A DNA stretch of 64,000 nucleotides from Cannabis sativa (taxonomy: Eukaryota; Streptophyta; Magnoliopsida; Rosales; Cannabaceae), in contig NC_083603.1 of NCBI RefSeq assembly GCF_029168945.1, positions 47,316,406 through 47,380,405 on the forward strand, in the 5' to 3' direction. Below, in pieces: positions 11,925-23,800 of this stretch. The notes under the pieces are model-generated. The model was given only the letters and a program-made list of their open reading frames with translations. It was not told the origin of the DNA and made no database searches. A program made the translations under genes and the position numbers. Numbering within the stretch: the stretch's first letter is position 1; each line of letters starts with the position of its first letter.

Positions 11925-14282
11925 ATAATCTTATCACATCGATAAGAAACTATGCAATAAAAGTCTAACAATGGCTCACGATTGTTAAAGAAATATAATT
12001 TAAATATTTTCTATGTGCAAATATATGCACATTCTTCTTTTGAGCCTTATAAATTAACAATGAGAAAAATCTTCTGGTTCTTCAACAAAATTTAGTCAAA
12101 TCATTTGACAATTTATTGCATATGATTGATCATGTCAAAATAACTCAATTCATGAACTTCAGGTTCACTATAATTTGTATTTCAATGAAACTTTCAAAAG
12201 GTAATGTAAATTCATTACAACATAATCATTACAAGTTTCATTTTTATATACACGAATAATATAATTATATTATTCTCCAAAGCATATGCACTCTTTAGGA
12301 GTCACTATTATGTTTATCAAACTTTATATTTCTTCAGGAATCACTATCATCAATTCAATGATGTGTATAATTTAAAAGATACATGACAACTTCATCATGT
12401 TATTGTAATGGTGAAATAGATATAACCATAATATATCATTCATTTTTTCTGGTATTTATTTGGCAAGTCGTCTAATTTATTAATAGACTATTCATCAGTC
12501 TAATTATCATGACTTGATATATTATATATTTAAATGTATAACCAGTACATATAATAAGTTATTTCTAATTACTTTCGCAACTAGATAAAAGTTATACATC
12601 TAGGTACATACAAATATATTTTACTACTCCAAGTAGCAATTGTATGTAAGACTTCTTCAGGAAGTTTTTCAAATAATCATTTTGTGATTCTTTATCACTT
12701 TGATTATATTGGATCACTAACAAATATTAGTAAATTATATATCCACTTCTGGGAATATGCAAACTGAATTAAATAGTAACTACACATATACATATCTTGT
12801 ACCAACAATAGTTTGAAACTATTGATTTCAAGAAATAATAAAATATGTACATATTAATTTACTTCTGGCATTACCAATATATGTGAAATCTATATTCTTT
12901 GAAATAGAATTTCATGTGTATTCATTCTCTTTAGGTAATGATATTTAAATATCCTAAATGTACAATAAGTTTGTACAATTCACATTCTATTCAATAATCA
13001 AATATACTTTTATCTTGATTATAAGTGTGTCCGTACTACAGGTACGCGACTACTATTATTTAATTCCACACATGATATATAGATTTTATGCACTTTGATT
13101 GTGTGTGGTATCTAATCTTTTGGTTGTTTCTACTTTATTCTGGAAATATTTGAGTAGTAAACAATGTCATTGATCATTTAAAATCATTACATTCACTTCG
13201 GGGAATGACGTTGAACAAGTAGAGCATTATTATAAATTTCTTAAAAATTTATTACTTGTTCATCCATAAAAATATAAGAAATTATTCAACAATTTCTTTT
13301 ACGATATTTCAAAGAATATATGAATGCAATTTTTGCATAGTCTCCAAGATGTATGCAAAATTTAATCTTTAATATATGTCAGATTCAATAATTTCTAACA
13401 TTGCAAGTAATAACAATGTATAATAACATGACTAATACGAGGAATCTTTAAAAGTAATTGACTTTAATTCATATCATTATCTGCAGGGAATGATGAACAA
13501 TAAATACATGGCTCATGTATTTAAATAACATTAGTCATGCTCATTGATATTATTATACTTTGATGTTTCAATGCAATTTTCTTAACATTCTTTTTGGGTA
13601 TTCAAAACCCATTATAAAATTGCATCAATAATAATCAATTTTAATGATTCTTTAGTTATATTCACATAAATACAATCATTTTTTTCTTCGATAAATATAA
13701 AACATTTACTTCAGGAAATGTTCGTCAAAATCTATATCGATATTAGATTACTTTTCATTGTCCTCAAAGAATACAAGAACATATATATATAAATATGTAT
13801 TCATCTCTTTCATTATATATCTATCAACTATATAATGAATATTACGTTTGCATAATCTTCAGGTTATATGCAATATTTTATCGAGGACGCATAATCTTCA
13901 AGATATATGTAATATTTTATTGATGATGCATAATCTTCAGGATATATGCAATATTTTATTGATGATGCATAATCTTCAGGATATATGCAATATTTTATCG
14001 ATGATACATAATCTTCTGGATATATGTATAATTTATACAGATTTTCTCTATCATATCATTGACACACATATATTGTAAATATTATAAATGATAAAAACAT
14101 AATATATATATATATATATGAAATCAATAATAAACATATAAAAGCATATACATACATATATAATATATAGATATATAGATACAAATAAAAAAACAAATGA
14201 TTCTTGAAATTATTTCAGTCAGATAAGTATATATATATTTAGTGTATCGTGATCTTGAAACAATTCAAGAACTTTAACAAAA
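11925..14282. repeat. AT-rich decayed repeat block
   Basis: No gene is visible. A motif close to CTTCAGGAAT recurs every few tens to hundreds of bases (for example near 12339, 12650, 12748, 13195, 13483 and 13709), often followed by ATGATG- or ATATGCA-like text. This suggests a long, degenerate array whose youngest part is the 39-bp minisatellite at 13845-14035. It may be the non-coding interior of the copia-type element whose LTR lies at 14349. Confidence 0.45.
13845..14035. repeat. 39-bp minisatellite, about five copies
   Basis: The unit is GCATAATCTTCAGGATATAT followed by GCAATATTTTATTGATGAT, repeated with a few substitutions. Because 39 is a multiple of three, it creates a spurious repetitive open frame (His-Asn-Leu-Gln-Asp-Ile-Cys type) that I do not regard as a gene. 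Confidence 0.85.
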
Positions 14283-14583
14283 TACTTACATTGGGGCTTA
14301 GGCAGAGACTCATGCTTGAAGCTTGGGCAGAGACTCGTGCTGATAACGTGTTATAAAATAATATAAAGTAGATGAAAAGAAAGAAGAAGAAGATGAAGAG
14401 AGAAAGAGAAAGTGAATGAGAATTTCTGAGTTGTTTATTCCAATTCCAATGGAGTGAACCCTATTTATACAAATATTAAGAAACTAAGAAAAAGAGAAAC
14501 TAAAAAAAAGAAAAATGTTGATTACAATTAATATTAATAAATAAAAAATTTGAACATCTACATAATTATTAATATTTATAACA
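14283..14583 (-). mobile_element. Short copia-type LTR with adjacent primer-binding site
   Basis: 14349-14583 starts TGTTATAAA and ends TTTATAACA, perfect 9-bp terminal inverted repeats, giving a 235-bp LTR. Immediately left, the - strand reads TTATCAGCACGAGTC, a primer-site sequence seen in many plant copia elements with short LTRs. A repeat of the form GGCAGAGACTCRTGCT occurs twice beside it (about 14297-14342). No partner LTR was found. The LTR ends about 130 bp upstream of the telo-box and the probable transcription start of the MORC gene. Confidence 0.65.
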
Positions 14584-14716
14584 AGAATATATTTTTATTT
14601 TTTAAAAACAAAAAATCTACTTCTATTTTTTTTTTTTATTTAAGTGAAATACTCCTATCCTAGAAAAGAAGAAAAAAAAAAAAGTGCAACACACTCCTAA
14701 GTTTATCAAAGTACAT

Positions 14717-14725
14717 AAACCCTAA
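14717..14725 (+). promoter_or_regulatory. Telo-box in the MORC promoter/5' UTR region
   Basis: The motif AAACCCTAA is present in a stretch where composition changes from TE-like to CT-rich leader sequence. Telo-boxes are common near transcription starts of constitutively expressed plant genes. No clear TATA box was assigned. Confidence 0.4.
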
Positions 14726-15049
14726 CTTTTTAACTTTTGTTTGAGGTGTTGGATTTTAGAACCTTCCTCCTCCGGTCTCACCGCCGGTTCCTCCATCCAA
14801 ATCCGTCAAATCTTTCCTGTACTGCCGCCGTAAAGCCATTGGTATATATTTATGTTTACTTTCTAAATTTTTGAATTACTATTTTAATTTCTTTATATTG
14901 TGTTAATGTGTTTTATATTTGTATTGATTGATTGTCTTTTTCTCTTCTTTTTTCGATTCAGGCGGGAGCTCGAGGTTTCGAATCCTCTTGTTCGAAACTT
15001 TTCCAGTTTGCCTTTCCTGAAATCTTTGCCTTTTGAGAGTCTATCTACG
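14726..15049 (+). other. Probable 5'-UTR exons of the MORC gene
   Basis: A CT/GC-richer stretch (about 14740-14839) ends at CATTG|GTATAT, and a second block, 14962-15049, lies between an AG acceptor (CGATTCAG) and a GTAAGA donor. Neither contains a sustained frame. The next good acceptor in the same direction (CCTCAG at 17813-17818) opens directly onto the MORC ATG, so these are best read as non-coding leader exons. They could instead belong to an unrelated truncated transcript. Confidence 0.45.
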
Positions 15050-15635
15050 GTAAGATCTCTGCACAACAAGCCATCGTCTTTAACTAAAGTTCTTTCTGTG
15101 AATGCTTTTCTGTAAAACGTTTTAGGTTGAATAATTAGTGTTTTTATAGTAAAGGGCAGTCTTTTATTATGTGATTTCTCTTTGTTAGACAAAAAAATGT
15201 TCGATTTATATTCAAGGTTAGTCTGAATAAAGTCAAAATTGCTTAGTTGAATATGTATGTCATATTGAGTTCACTGTTATACAATTCTCTGTTCAACCTC
15301 TTTTCCCTTCTCAAAGCTCTCTGCCATTGTCAGCACTGACTGATTGAGTTGCCCCTTCTACAACTTCAACCCTAATCATGAATAGAAAAGATAATATTCT
15401 TCAAGCTAACCCATATTTTTTCTTCTCTTACCCATTCCCCTCAACCCAGAAGACCCAGAAGCCTTATTTGGGTTTACTCTTTTGAAGTCATTATACTCTT
15501 TTTCACTTCGAAGCTGATAGAATAAAAAAGATTTTTTTTTAATTGTCATTATTTTTTCCCTGAACTTGATACAACAAAATAAAGTAAATAATGGTCAAAG
15601 GCTAAAACACAAATAAAACATAAATATATTTATTT

Positions 15636-16472
15636 TGATACGAAACAAAAATTGTATTAAGTAGAAGAAACCAAAAGGTTTACAGAAGATTGTAATATCA
15701 CCTACTAGAAAGAAGGATGACTGTGGATCATCTAATATTACAACCAAATATTCCACTCTATAAGGTCAGATAAGGAAAATACCGAAATTCTTGGTTTTAA
15801 AGAACTAAATTTCAACCTTTTTCTTAATTGTGCATATTCCTCTCAAGCCTTATTGTTCAACAAGTTGCCTTTGTGGCAACAATCTAGATTTTCTTAATCC
15901 TTACTAATTTTGTCTATTATCTAAGAAAAAATCTTGCCAATGGGAAGGTCATACTCATTGAACATTGACATCATTAGAAACGAAGACCAGATCTTTGTTA
16001 AGAAAGAGTAATGGATAAAATGTTGATCTTGTGTTTTGCTAAGACCTACAAAGAATGCAATATGGAGATAAATCTATGTACGATCATTTTTTATGAAGTA
16101 TCTCATTTGTGTTTATCTTCTCCAAAGGAAAAAGTTAATAGACTTTCGATTAGGTACTCCTACATATGACATAAGTAATCTAAGTTGGAAGAATTTTGGA
16201 AAATAGGATGGTTTTAGAAAATTGTAATGGCTTTGAATTAGGTTTCTTTGGGATTCTTGTTTTGGATGGAAGGTTTATGAGAATAAAGAGTAAGAGTAGG
16301 CTATATTTAATCTTATTGTGCATTGAGTTTTGGTTCAAGGAAAAAGCCATGTCTCTCTTGAATCTTTGGGTATCATTGTTTTTTTAACTCTATTAAACAC
16401 AATTTAGTTTTCTTCCCATTAAACCTATTGTTATTGTTTGATATATGTGAACATATCAATTGGTATCAGAGT
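15636..16472 (+). mobile_element. Probable Ty3-type LTR plus primer-binding site
   Basis: The sequence between TGATA (15636) and TATCA (16454-16458) is followed two bases later by TGGTATCAGAG (16461-16471), the standard initiator-Met primer site. The downstream stretch resembles a retrotransposon gag leader but has no open frame. The second LTR was not found, so the left border is tentative. Confidence 0.5.
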
Positions 16473-17339
16473 GATGACAGGAGCAATTGAATTTGTGGGG
16501 GAGGTGATCTCTACATTATTTGAGAAATGGGCTCGATGAACAACGAGATAAAGAAATTACTTGGATTGGAGCATAGAATTGTGACCTTGGTAAGTAAATT
16601 TGACCATTTTTTTTTCGCCAGGGAAGGTTTTTCGGTGTTACTGTAAGGCGAGAGTCTTGTCCTCAAGTGGGATGTTTTTGGGTTGTGAAGCTAACTCGCC
16701 TTTCACTAGGTATTCAATCACTAAAAATTGAACTATCTTCATTCGATGGTGAAAATCTCAATGTGTGAGTTTTGAAGGTTGGGTGATATTTCTCTTTGCA
16801 TGGGATGTCTTACGTGGAGAAACTTGAGACCATTATAAATTTGAAAGGTTGAACGCTATGTTGGTTCAGATGCACATAACATCCATCACAACCTTACCAT
16901 CTTCAGAATTGGCCTTGACGAATATGAAGTAGTACTTTATATCAAATAAATTTGTTTCCAACTCTTTAGCGTGCAACATCTTTGATCTTGTAAATGTCAT
17001 GCCTATAGGTTTAGTTGCAAGTGCATTCCTAACCATTCAGATGGTGAGGCTCACTTTCAATGCTTCCATTAACTGTTGACAATCTTTAACAAGGTCATTC
17101 AATGTTTCTGGCAAGTCTCACCATTCGCTCCAGTGCTTTAAAACGCTCCTCCATCTGAGGTGTGTTGGACGTACTTGAAGGACACTCTTTTTGCTTAATC
17201 ACACTTATGTTGTTTAGTATGCTTGGAGCATCTTGTTCCTTCTATCCCAAATACATGATAATCAAAGACCCTGCTCGCAACCTGAAGGATCTTCTAGTGT
17301 TAAGCATAACCTTTACATTCACTACTAAAACACCCTTTC

Positions 17340-17475
17340 CCCATATTCAACTTTAACCCCAATATCAAACTGAAAGTTTTTGTGAGGCTAGACAAAATGG
17401 GATAGATACCCAAGAGAGGGGTCATTAAAGTACAAAGTATCATCTGCAAACTGAAACATAATGCATATAAATAAT
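17340..17475 (-). pseudogene. LINE reverse transcriptase fragment
   Basis: The - strand translates to a segment containing QFADDTL, the F-A-D-D catalytic motif of plant L1-type reverse transcriptases, followed by SLGYL as in those proteins. Only ~45 residues are recognisable and stops follow on both sides. Confidence 0.6.
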
Positions 17476-17628
17476 ATCAATAATTATGTTTTTAGGCCAT
17501 CCCCATTCTAAAACTACAAAAAGCTTCGCTAGCATTAGAATTCTATCATATATTGAGCTAACAATTTCTTATTATTTGGCATCATCTCTTTTAGCAAGGT
17601 TGGGTGGTTTTGATGTCCTTGTCATGTT

Positions 17629-17835
17629 GACACTTTCTTTTCTTTAGTTTTTTTCCCGTTTCTTGTTCATATTTACTCAATTGTGTGAATGTTTATCTTC
17701 TTTAGCCCTTAGGATTACTTTAGTAGACAATGACGCTTTCTTTTCTTTAGTTGTTTTCCCCCCATTTCTTGTTCATATTTACTCAGTTGTGTGAATGTTT
17801 ATCTTCTTTAGCCCTCAGGATGACTTTAGTAGACA
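17629..17835 (+). repeat. ~104-bp tandem duplication across acceptor and start codon
   Basis: 17629-17730 and 17731-17835 are near-identical. Both contain CTTTCTTTTCTTTAG, a CTCARTTGTGTGAATG segment and a terminal AG acceptor followed by GATKACTTTAGTAGACA. In the left copy the would-be start is ATT (17714-17716); in the right copy it is ATG (17820-17822). The right copy is therefore the usable first coding exon start. Confidence 0.85.
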
Positions 17836-20800
17836 TTGTGGACTTATCTAGCGACGATGAACCTGAAGAGGTGGTGGTGAAGGCTGTTAAGTTAGAAGCT
17901 GATTTGGTTGGGAGGGCGTTACAGCTGAAGAACTGTAGTAAAGTTGAACTAGTCAAGCATCAAATGTTGAAAACTAAATCTTCTATACAAGGAAACGAAG
18001 AAAATGGGAGTGTAAAGTCTCTGAAGGCTGATCACAACATTACCAATCAAGGGCAATCTTCGGCGAATGATACTTCAACCCTATCAAGGTCTCAAGCGCC
18101 AATTTGTCGTCAATTTTGGAAAGCTGGGAACTATAATGATGGTCTTGGTTCCAAAGTCACACCTCAAAGTATTTCACTCTCTTCTATTGCATTTGCTATA
18201 AGAAATGCATGTATTATTTGGTATAAATGAAAGTTTTATATAGTAAAACCTCTTAAACTTTGACTGGATCTTATTTTAGTCATTGTCTTAGAAAAAGCGC
18301 GGTTGCTACCATTAGTTGAATTTCTTAGAAATAGAAAGTTTCACACATCATGCATATGCCTGATAGCTGTGGTGGGATTGAAGGACATAGTTGACAAGAG
18401 GTGTAGAGTTTGTGAAGAAAGGGTTATGGATTTCTTCAAAGTTAGTTTGGTAATAAGGAAAGATGCTTGTACTTTTCTTGTTGGGTCAATACTACTTTGG
18501 TTTCTTGTGTTCTAGATTAATTTACACATTTTCTAGGCTAGTGATCACGTAAATGAAGTATGATGACAAAAATATTCTAACCAAAGTCGAATTAAGGAGA
18601 CCATTTTTAACTATTTGACGTAATACGTGACCAAAAGATAAACAAAAGGTTCATTGTAGAAGTCAAAACTCTAGAACTCAAAATGATAGAAACCTTTTTT
18701 TTTAAGAAACCCTTCCCCTTTTTTTTTTAAGAGATAACGAAACCCTTCCTTGATTAGTGTTAAAAGTTAGGATTTTCTTGACCCTTTCTCTAGTGTAATG
18801 TTTTAGTGCACATTTTGTGTGGGCTAATTAGGATTTTTACCTCCTGAACTTTGACATGTACCAAATCATGCTCCCTGAACTTTTAAGGTCGTTAAAAATG
18901 CCCCCTGAACTATTGAGATTGTTGGATTTAAGGACTTTTGTCTAATTCCATTCAACTTTACTATTTCAGTAATTGTTTATGTACTAAACCATGCTCCTCA
19001 GACTTTGATACCTGCCAAATCATACCGCTCGAACTTTGACATGTACTAAATTATGGTTCCTGAACTTTCATCATGTTAGACTTTTTTACTAAAATTGGAA
19101 AAAAGTCCTTAAATCTAACAATCTCAATAGTTCAAAGGGCATTTTTAACGACCTTAAAAGTTCAGGGGGCATGATTTGGTACATGTTAAAGTTCAGGGTA
19201 AAAATTTTAATTAGCCTTTTGCGTGCATCTCTACTCTTTTGTTTGTAGCCATCAGTGGTTTATTAGAGAACATTCTATGAGAAGAATTATATATTTATCT
19301 ATATTTTAGGGGCTTATACAATTGAAATCTTGTTTTAGATCTATGGGTAAGAACTTTCTTTTTTGTTTTTCAGTGTAATCGCAATTTTTTTTATATGACA
19401 ATGTATATTGTAGTTGTAGGGACCTCCCACAAGTTTTTGGGAAATTTTAGATAATTTAGGGTGTTGAGATCAAGATTTAAACAATGTGTTTCACATGCAT
19501 CTAAAATGGTAAAGAGACGCACATGTAATAAGTTGTTTGAATTCTTATTTTGGCACTCAAAATTATCTTTAATTTCTAAATGACTTTTGGGCGGTTCGTA
19601 TAGCTACATTGTACTATTATATGAATTATTTTTGGATTACAACTTAAAAATTTCTACTGGTGTAAAGAATCTATTTATAATGTGGAAGCCCAAGACTATT
19701 TTCCTAATTTTTGATTTTGGGTCTAAGTTTAGGAACTTTAGGGGAAATTTTTATGTGCTTTTAACCAATTATCAAGTGGCTGTGAAAAGCATAACTTCCA
19801 GTTAAATTCTATGATAACTTTAATTAATGCATAATTAGAATTCTAAGTTTTCCAGTTATTGTACATGATATGAATGTTTAATGTTGTGTATCTTTTTTAA
19901 CATTTACTTCATGGATTGCAGATGGAAAAAATTATCTACAAGTCCATCCTATGTTTCTTCACTCCAATGCAACTTCACATAAGTGGGCATTTGGTGGTAT
20001 CTTTCATACTTTTTTTTTCTTCTATATATATGTGTTATTTCTATTGATGCTCATTCACACATGCTTTCCTTCATAAAATGCTACTTCTCATAGTTGCTTT
20101 CACATTAATTGATTTGTGTTTTCAGCCATAGCAGAATTGCTTGACAATGCAATTGATGAGGTAAACATCGATTTGCCTTGAGCTTGTCTTTTATTTTTAT
20201 TATTTTTATATATTTTATGTATACATATGTATATTATTTTTTGAGGTTAATGGAAACTATAGATGTGGATCATCATTTTTCCTTGTGACCTTTGTCTTTT
20301 CTTCATATATATATTATATGCAAATCATCTTTTTTCCTTTAATTGAAGATAAAGTTCTTAAATTATAGAAGGAAAGGGGAGAATATATTATTTTGGCACT
20401 CTATTTTGAGTTAATGCCAATTTTAACCTTCTATTATTAATCATACTCATGTGATGTTGTTTTACAATTCATGTATTGTAGATGTATTATAAATATAGAT
20501 TTGAATTTGGTTAAATATATTTTAGTAGCTAGTTTAGCCGAGGAGATAGTCATGGTGGGTCTTCTTGACAATTTAGATGTAAGAGGCGTGTATATTACTG
20601 ATGATAATAGAGTTTAAGCCCTATTAATTCAAAACATAGGGTACCAAAGTAAAGTATTCCCTTATTGTATAGTATACTTTAAAATATTTTCAAGTGTATT
20701 AGGAGTCGTGAAAATGAAACTAACATAATTAGGAAGTCCAAATCATCTCAACCCGAGGAAAGTCTAGTTTGAAAAAAAAAAAACAAGATCCTTAAAGGGA

Positions 20801-23800
20801 ACTTTTGGCATGTTCTTAACTGTATCAATTTCAACAGTAGGATGCTACATTGCGTCGCACCAAGTGCTCACACTATGGTGTACCCCAAATGAAAAGCGAT
20901 TTGCCAGTAGGGGAAGGCAAATAGAGTCCCAACTATGACAAGGCATTATAGATTTGGGTGAATGAAAATGTCCAAGGCTAAGTTGTCTTGATTTTAGAAA
21001 AGTATTGTGGTGATATTCGGTTTATAAGATCTCATAATCTTATGGACTATTAATTAACTTGTTACTGTGGGTACTACACATTTTTTTTCTGGGCACCAAT
21101 CATATAATAAATTTGTACATCATACTGTTTTGTAACTCAGTCAAGGCGAGGCAATGCATAAACGTATATGGGGCTATGTCTCAGCTGTTGCCTTTGAGGC
21201 ATATGCCTCACACTGATGAGGCGCACACCTTTGAGGCGAGGTATATGAGGCACACGCCTTATAGCCTTGGGCTTTGTTTTGTGTGTTAGGGTTGTAGTTT
21301 GTGGGTCTTTCTTGGGCTTTTCTTTAGAACTTTTTTAAGAGCTATTTTTAGGCTTTTAAATGACTTGAATGGGCTTTGGTTTGGGCTTTTTTCTAACGGA
21401 TTTTTCATAAAAAGAATAGGAAAGATAAACGAAACCCTAAAAACCTTAAACCATCGGGGCATATTACATCCCTTCAGCCTCTATCACAAAATCGTGACGG
21501 ACTCGTGGTATCCACTCCCACTCTTCATCTCCCTTACACATTATCACCTTTACTATTATTTAAAGTCAAGGCAACTCCTAATTAGTGTTGGAACTAGGAA
21601 TAGACTAACAATTCCTCTATTAATTAGGATTTTCCGTTGGAACTTGAGCCTTTTATGAAATTAGTTTATGATTTGAAGGCTTAACTAGTAATTTTATGAC
21701 TTTGTTATGAAATTATGTGTGGTTAGTTATGATTTTATGATATTTTATGTAGTTTTTCTTTTTATTGTTGAGGTATACGACTCGATGCTCCTCGAGGCTT
21801 ATGCCTTCGGGGCCAAGGGAAAATGCCTCAGTACCTGATTCCGTTTTCCAAAACTTATACATATAAGCTTTATCATTGTTGAACTATTTTAGTTAATGTT
21901 TGATCAAGTCAATTATAAAGTAATACAAACATAATTATGATGGGTTGGTCAATTTATTTTTTGAAGTGTTTCTCTAATGAACATGTTCTATTTTCAAAAT
22001 TGGATAGATCCAAAATGGAGCCACTTTTGTAGTAGTTGATGAAATCTCAAATCCAAGGGATGGAAATCCAGCCTTGTTAATACAAGGTATTGTGTACATT
22101 TTCTCAAGCATAAATATTGTTTTGGTAGTATCACTCGAACATAATTATAGGTAGATCTGGTAATATGTGTTTCGTACCCATGTTTCTAAATCATGGTATT
22201 TTGTATTGCTAACTAGATGATGGTGGTGGAATGGACCCTATAGCAATGCGAGGTTGCTTGAGTTTTGGATTTTCAGAGAAATCAAAATCATCGATTGGAC
22301 GATGTACAAATTCTAGCTTTATTTAGTTTTTAGTTTTGCTTTTGTATCTTATTGAAGCTAATTAACATTTAAGGTTTTCAGATGGAAATGGCTTCAAGAC
22401 TAGCACAATGAGACTTGGGGCAGATGTGATTGTCTTTAGCCGCCACTTGGATAAGAGGTTTGTTTCAAAATGTTTTGATTACTAGGGCACTCACATTAAA
22501 TGCTTGAAAATAGAAAATTCTTTAAATTTTTGAAGAAACTAATTAGAAACACACTTCGTTAAATGCTCTAAATTGCTTCTTTTATCCTAAAGCTGCTTTA
22601 AATTTTCTATTCGTGCTCTACATTATATAGAATACTATTTATTACTCTAAATGTATATTAATATTATATATTTGCAATGAATAAAATATATAAAAAACTT
22701 GATAAAAGTGAGGTTTTGTTGATTTATATTTATTTTAAAGAAGTTGATGTATTTTAAAGAAGTTGATGTATGGTGTAATGTAAAAATTGAGATAAAATAT
22801 TTAATGTGGGGGGTTTTGGTGATGTATTTGTACTGATGGAGATGAGAAGTTGTCGGGAGTGCTCTTAGATCTCCATGTTTGTTAGTATTGTTTTGTGATA
22901 TCATAAATATTACAGTTATAATCAACATGCTTTAGTACACTCGCAATTATGAGTTTTGCTATGGTGATGTATGTTTGATCTAACATTAATGGTGGGTCTT
23001 TATCTACCGCTGATGGTATATCTTTCAAACGTCGTTAGATATCATTTTCCCCATCATGTTAATATGTCTTTGATCAATTTATCAACTGCACTTGGCTTTG
23101 TTAAAAACATAAGTTACACATGATTCTACTCTTGATCTTCTCATTCATGAATTGCCAGTCAAACTTATTCCTTCCTTAATCACTAATATGAATATCTACA
23201 TAGGCTACACAACCAAATTTTGCTTAGATGTGATAGTTTTAACTCTTTCCCGTAAGTTGTTGTGTTTTACCGGTTTTGCCTGAAACTTCTTTATTAGGCC
23301 AGACATTGTATACACATAATTTTGGTTAATGTTTGATTCATACGCTCAACTCTACCATTATGCTAAGGTGTGCTTGACACAATTCTCTTCATTCTGTTTT
23401 CGTGTACATAGCAAAATTTTTTTAATGTGTTGTCTTCATATTCGCCACCATTGTTGGTTCTGAACTTTTTAATCTTTAAACCTATCTCATTTTCAATCAC
23501 TGGTTTCCATTTCTTAAAAGCCTCAAACACTTTCGACTTATGTTTGAGAAAGTAAAGCCATAAAAGTGATCATCGATAGAAGTTACGAAGTAGTATTTCT
23601 CAGCAATGGATGAAGTAGTTGTTGGTCCACAAACATCGGAGTGAACAAACTCTAACCTTTCCTTTGGGGTTCTGCCACTTCTTTGAAAGCTTACCCTCTA
23701 TCATCTTAGCTAATATTTTTTCAGTATCTGCCTTTTGAAGATGAGGATAATGATAGGGTCGTGCACTAATGGGATTGGTGCCTTGTTTGAGTGTTGAGTG

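Larger units (their letters stand above)
15050..17628 (+). other. Long 5'-UTR intron filled with retroelement relics
   Basis: This is the interval between the second leader exon and the duplicated acceptor. It contains a probable LTR with primer site (15636-16470), a following stretch with gag-leader-like text in both orientations (16480-17160), and a LINE RT fragment on the - strand (17340-17470). Nothing recognisable was found at 15100-15635. Confidence 0.45.

Noticed and set aside
13845..14035. Regular repeats as a CRISPR-like array
   Set aside because: Direct tandem units without unique spacers in a plant nuclear context. It is a minisatellite.
13848..14078. 76-codon repetitive frame (His-Asn-Leu-Gln type)
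   Set aside because: Produced by a 39-bp minisatellite whose period is a multiple of three. No sign of a gene.
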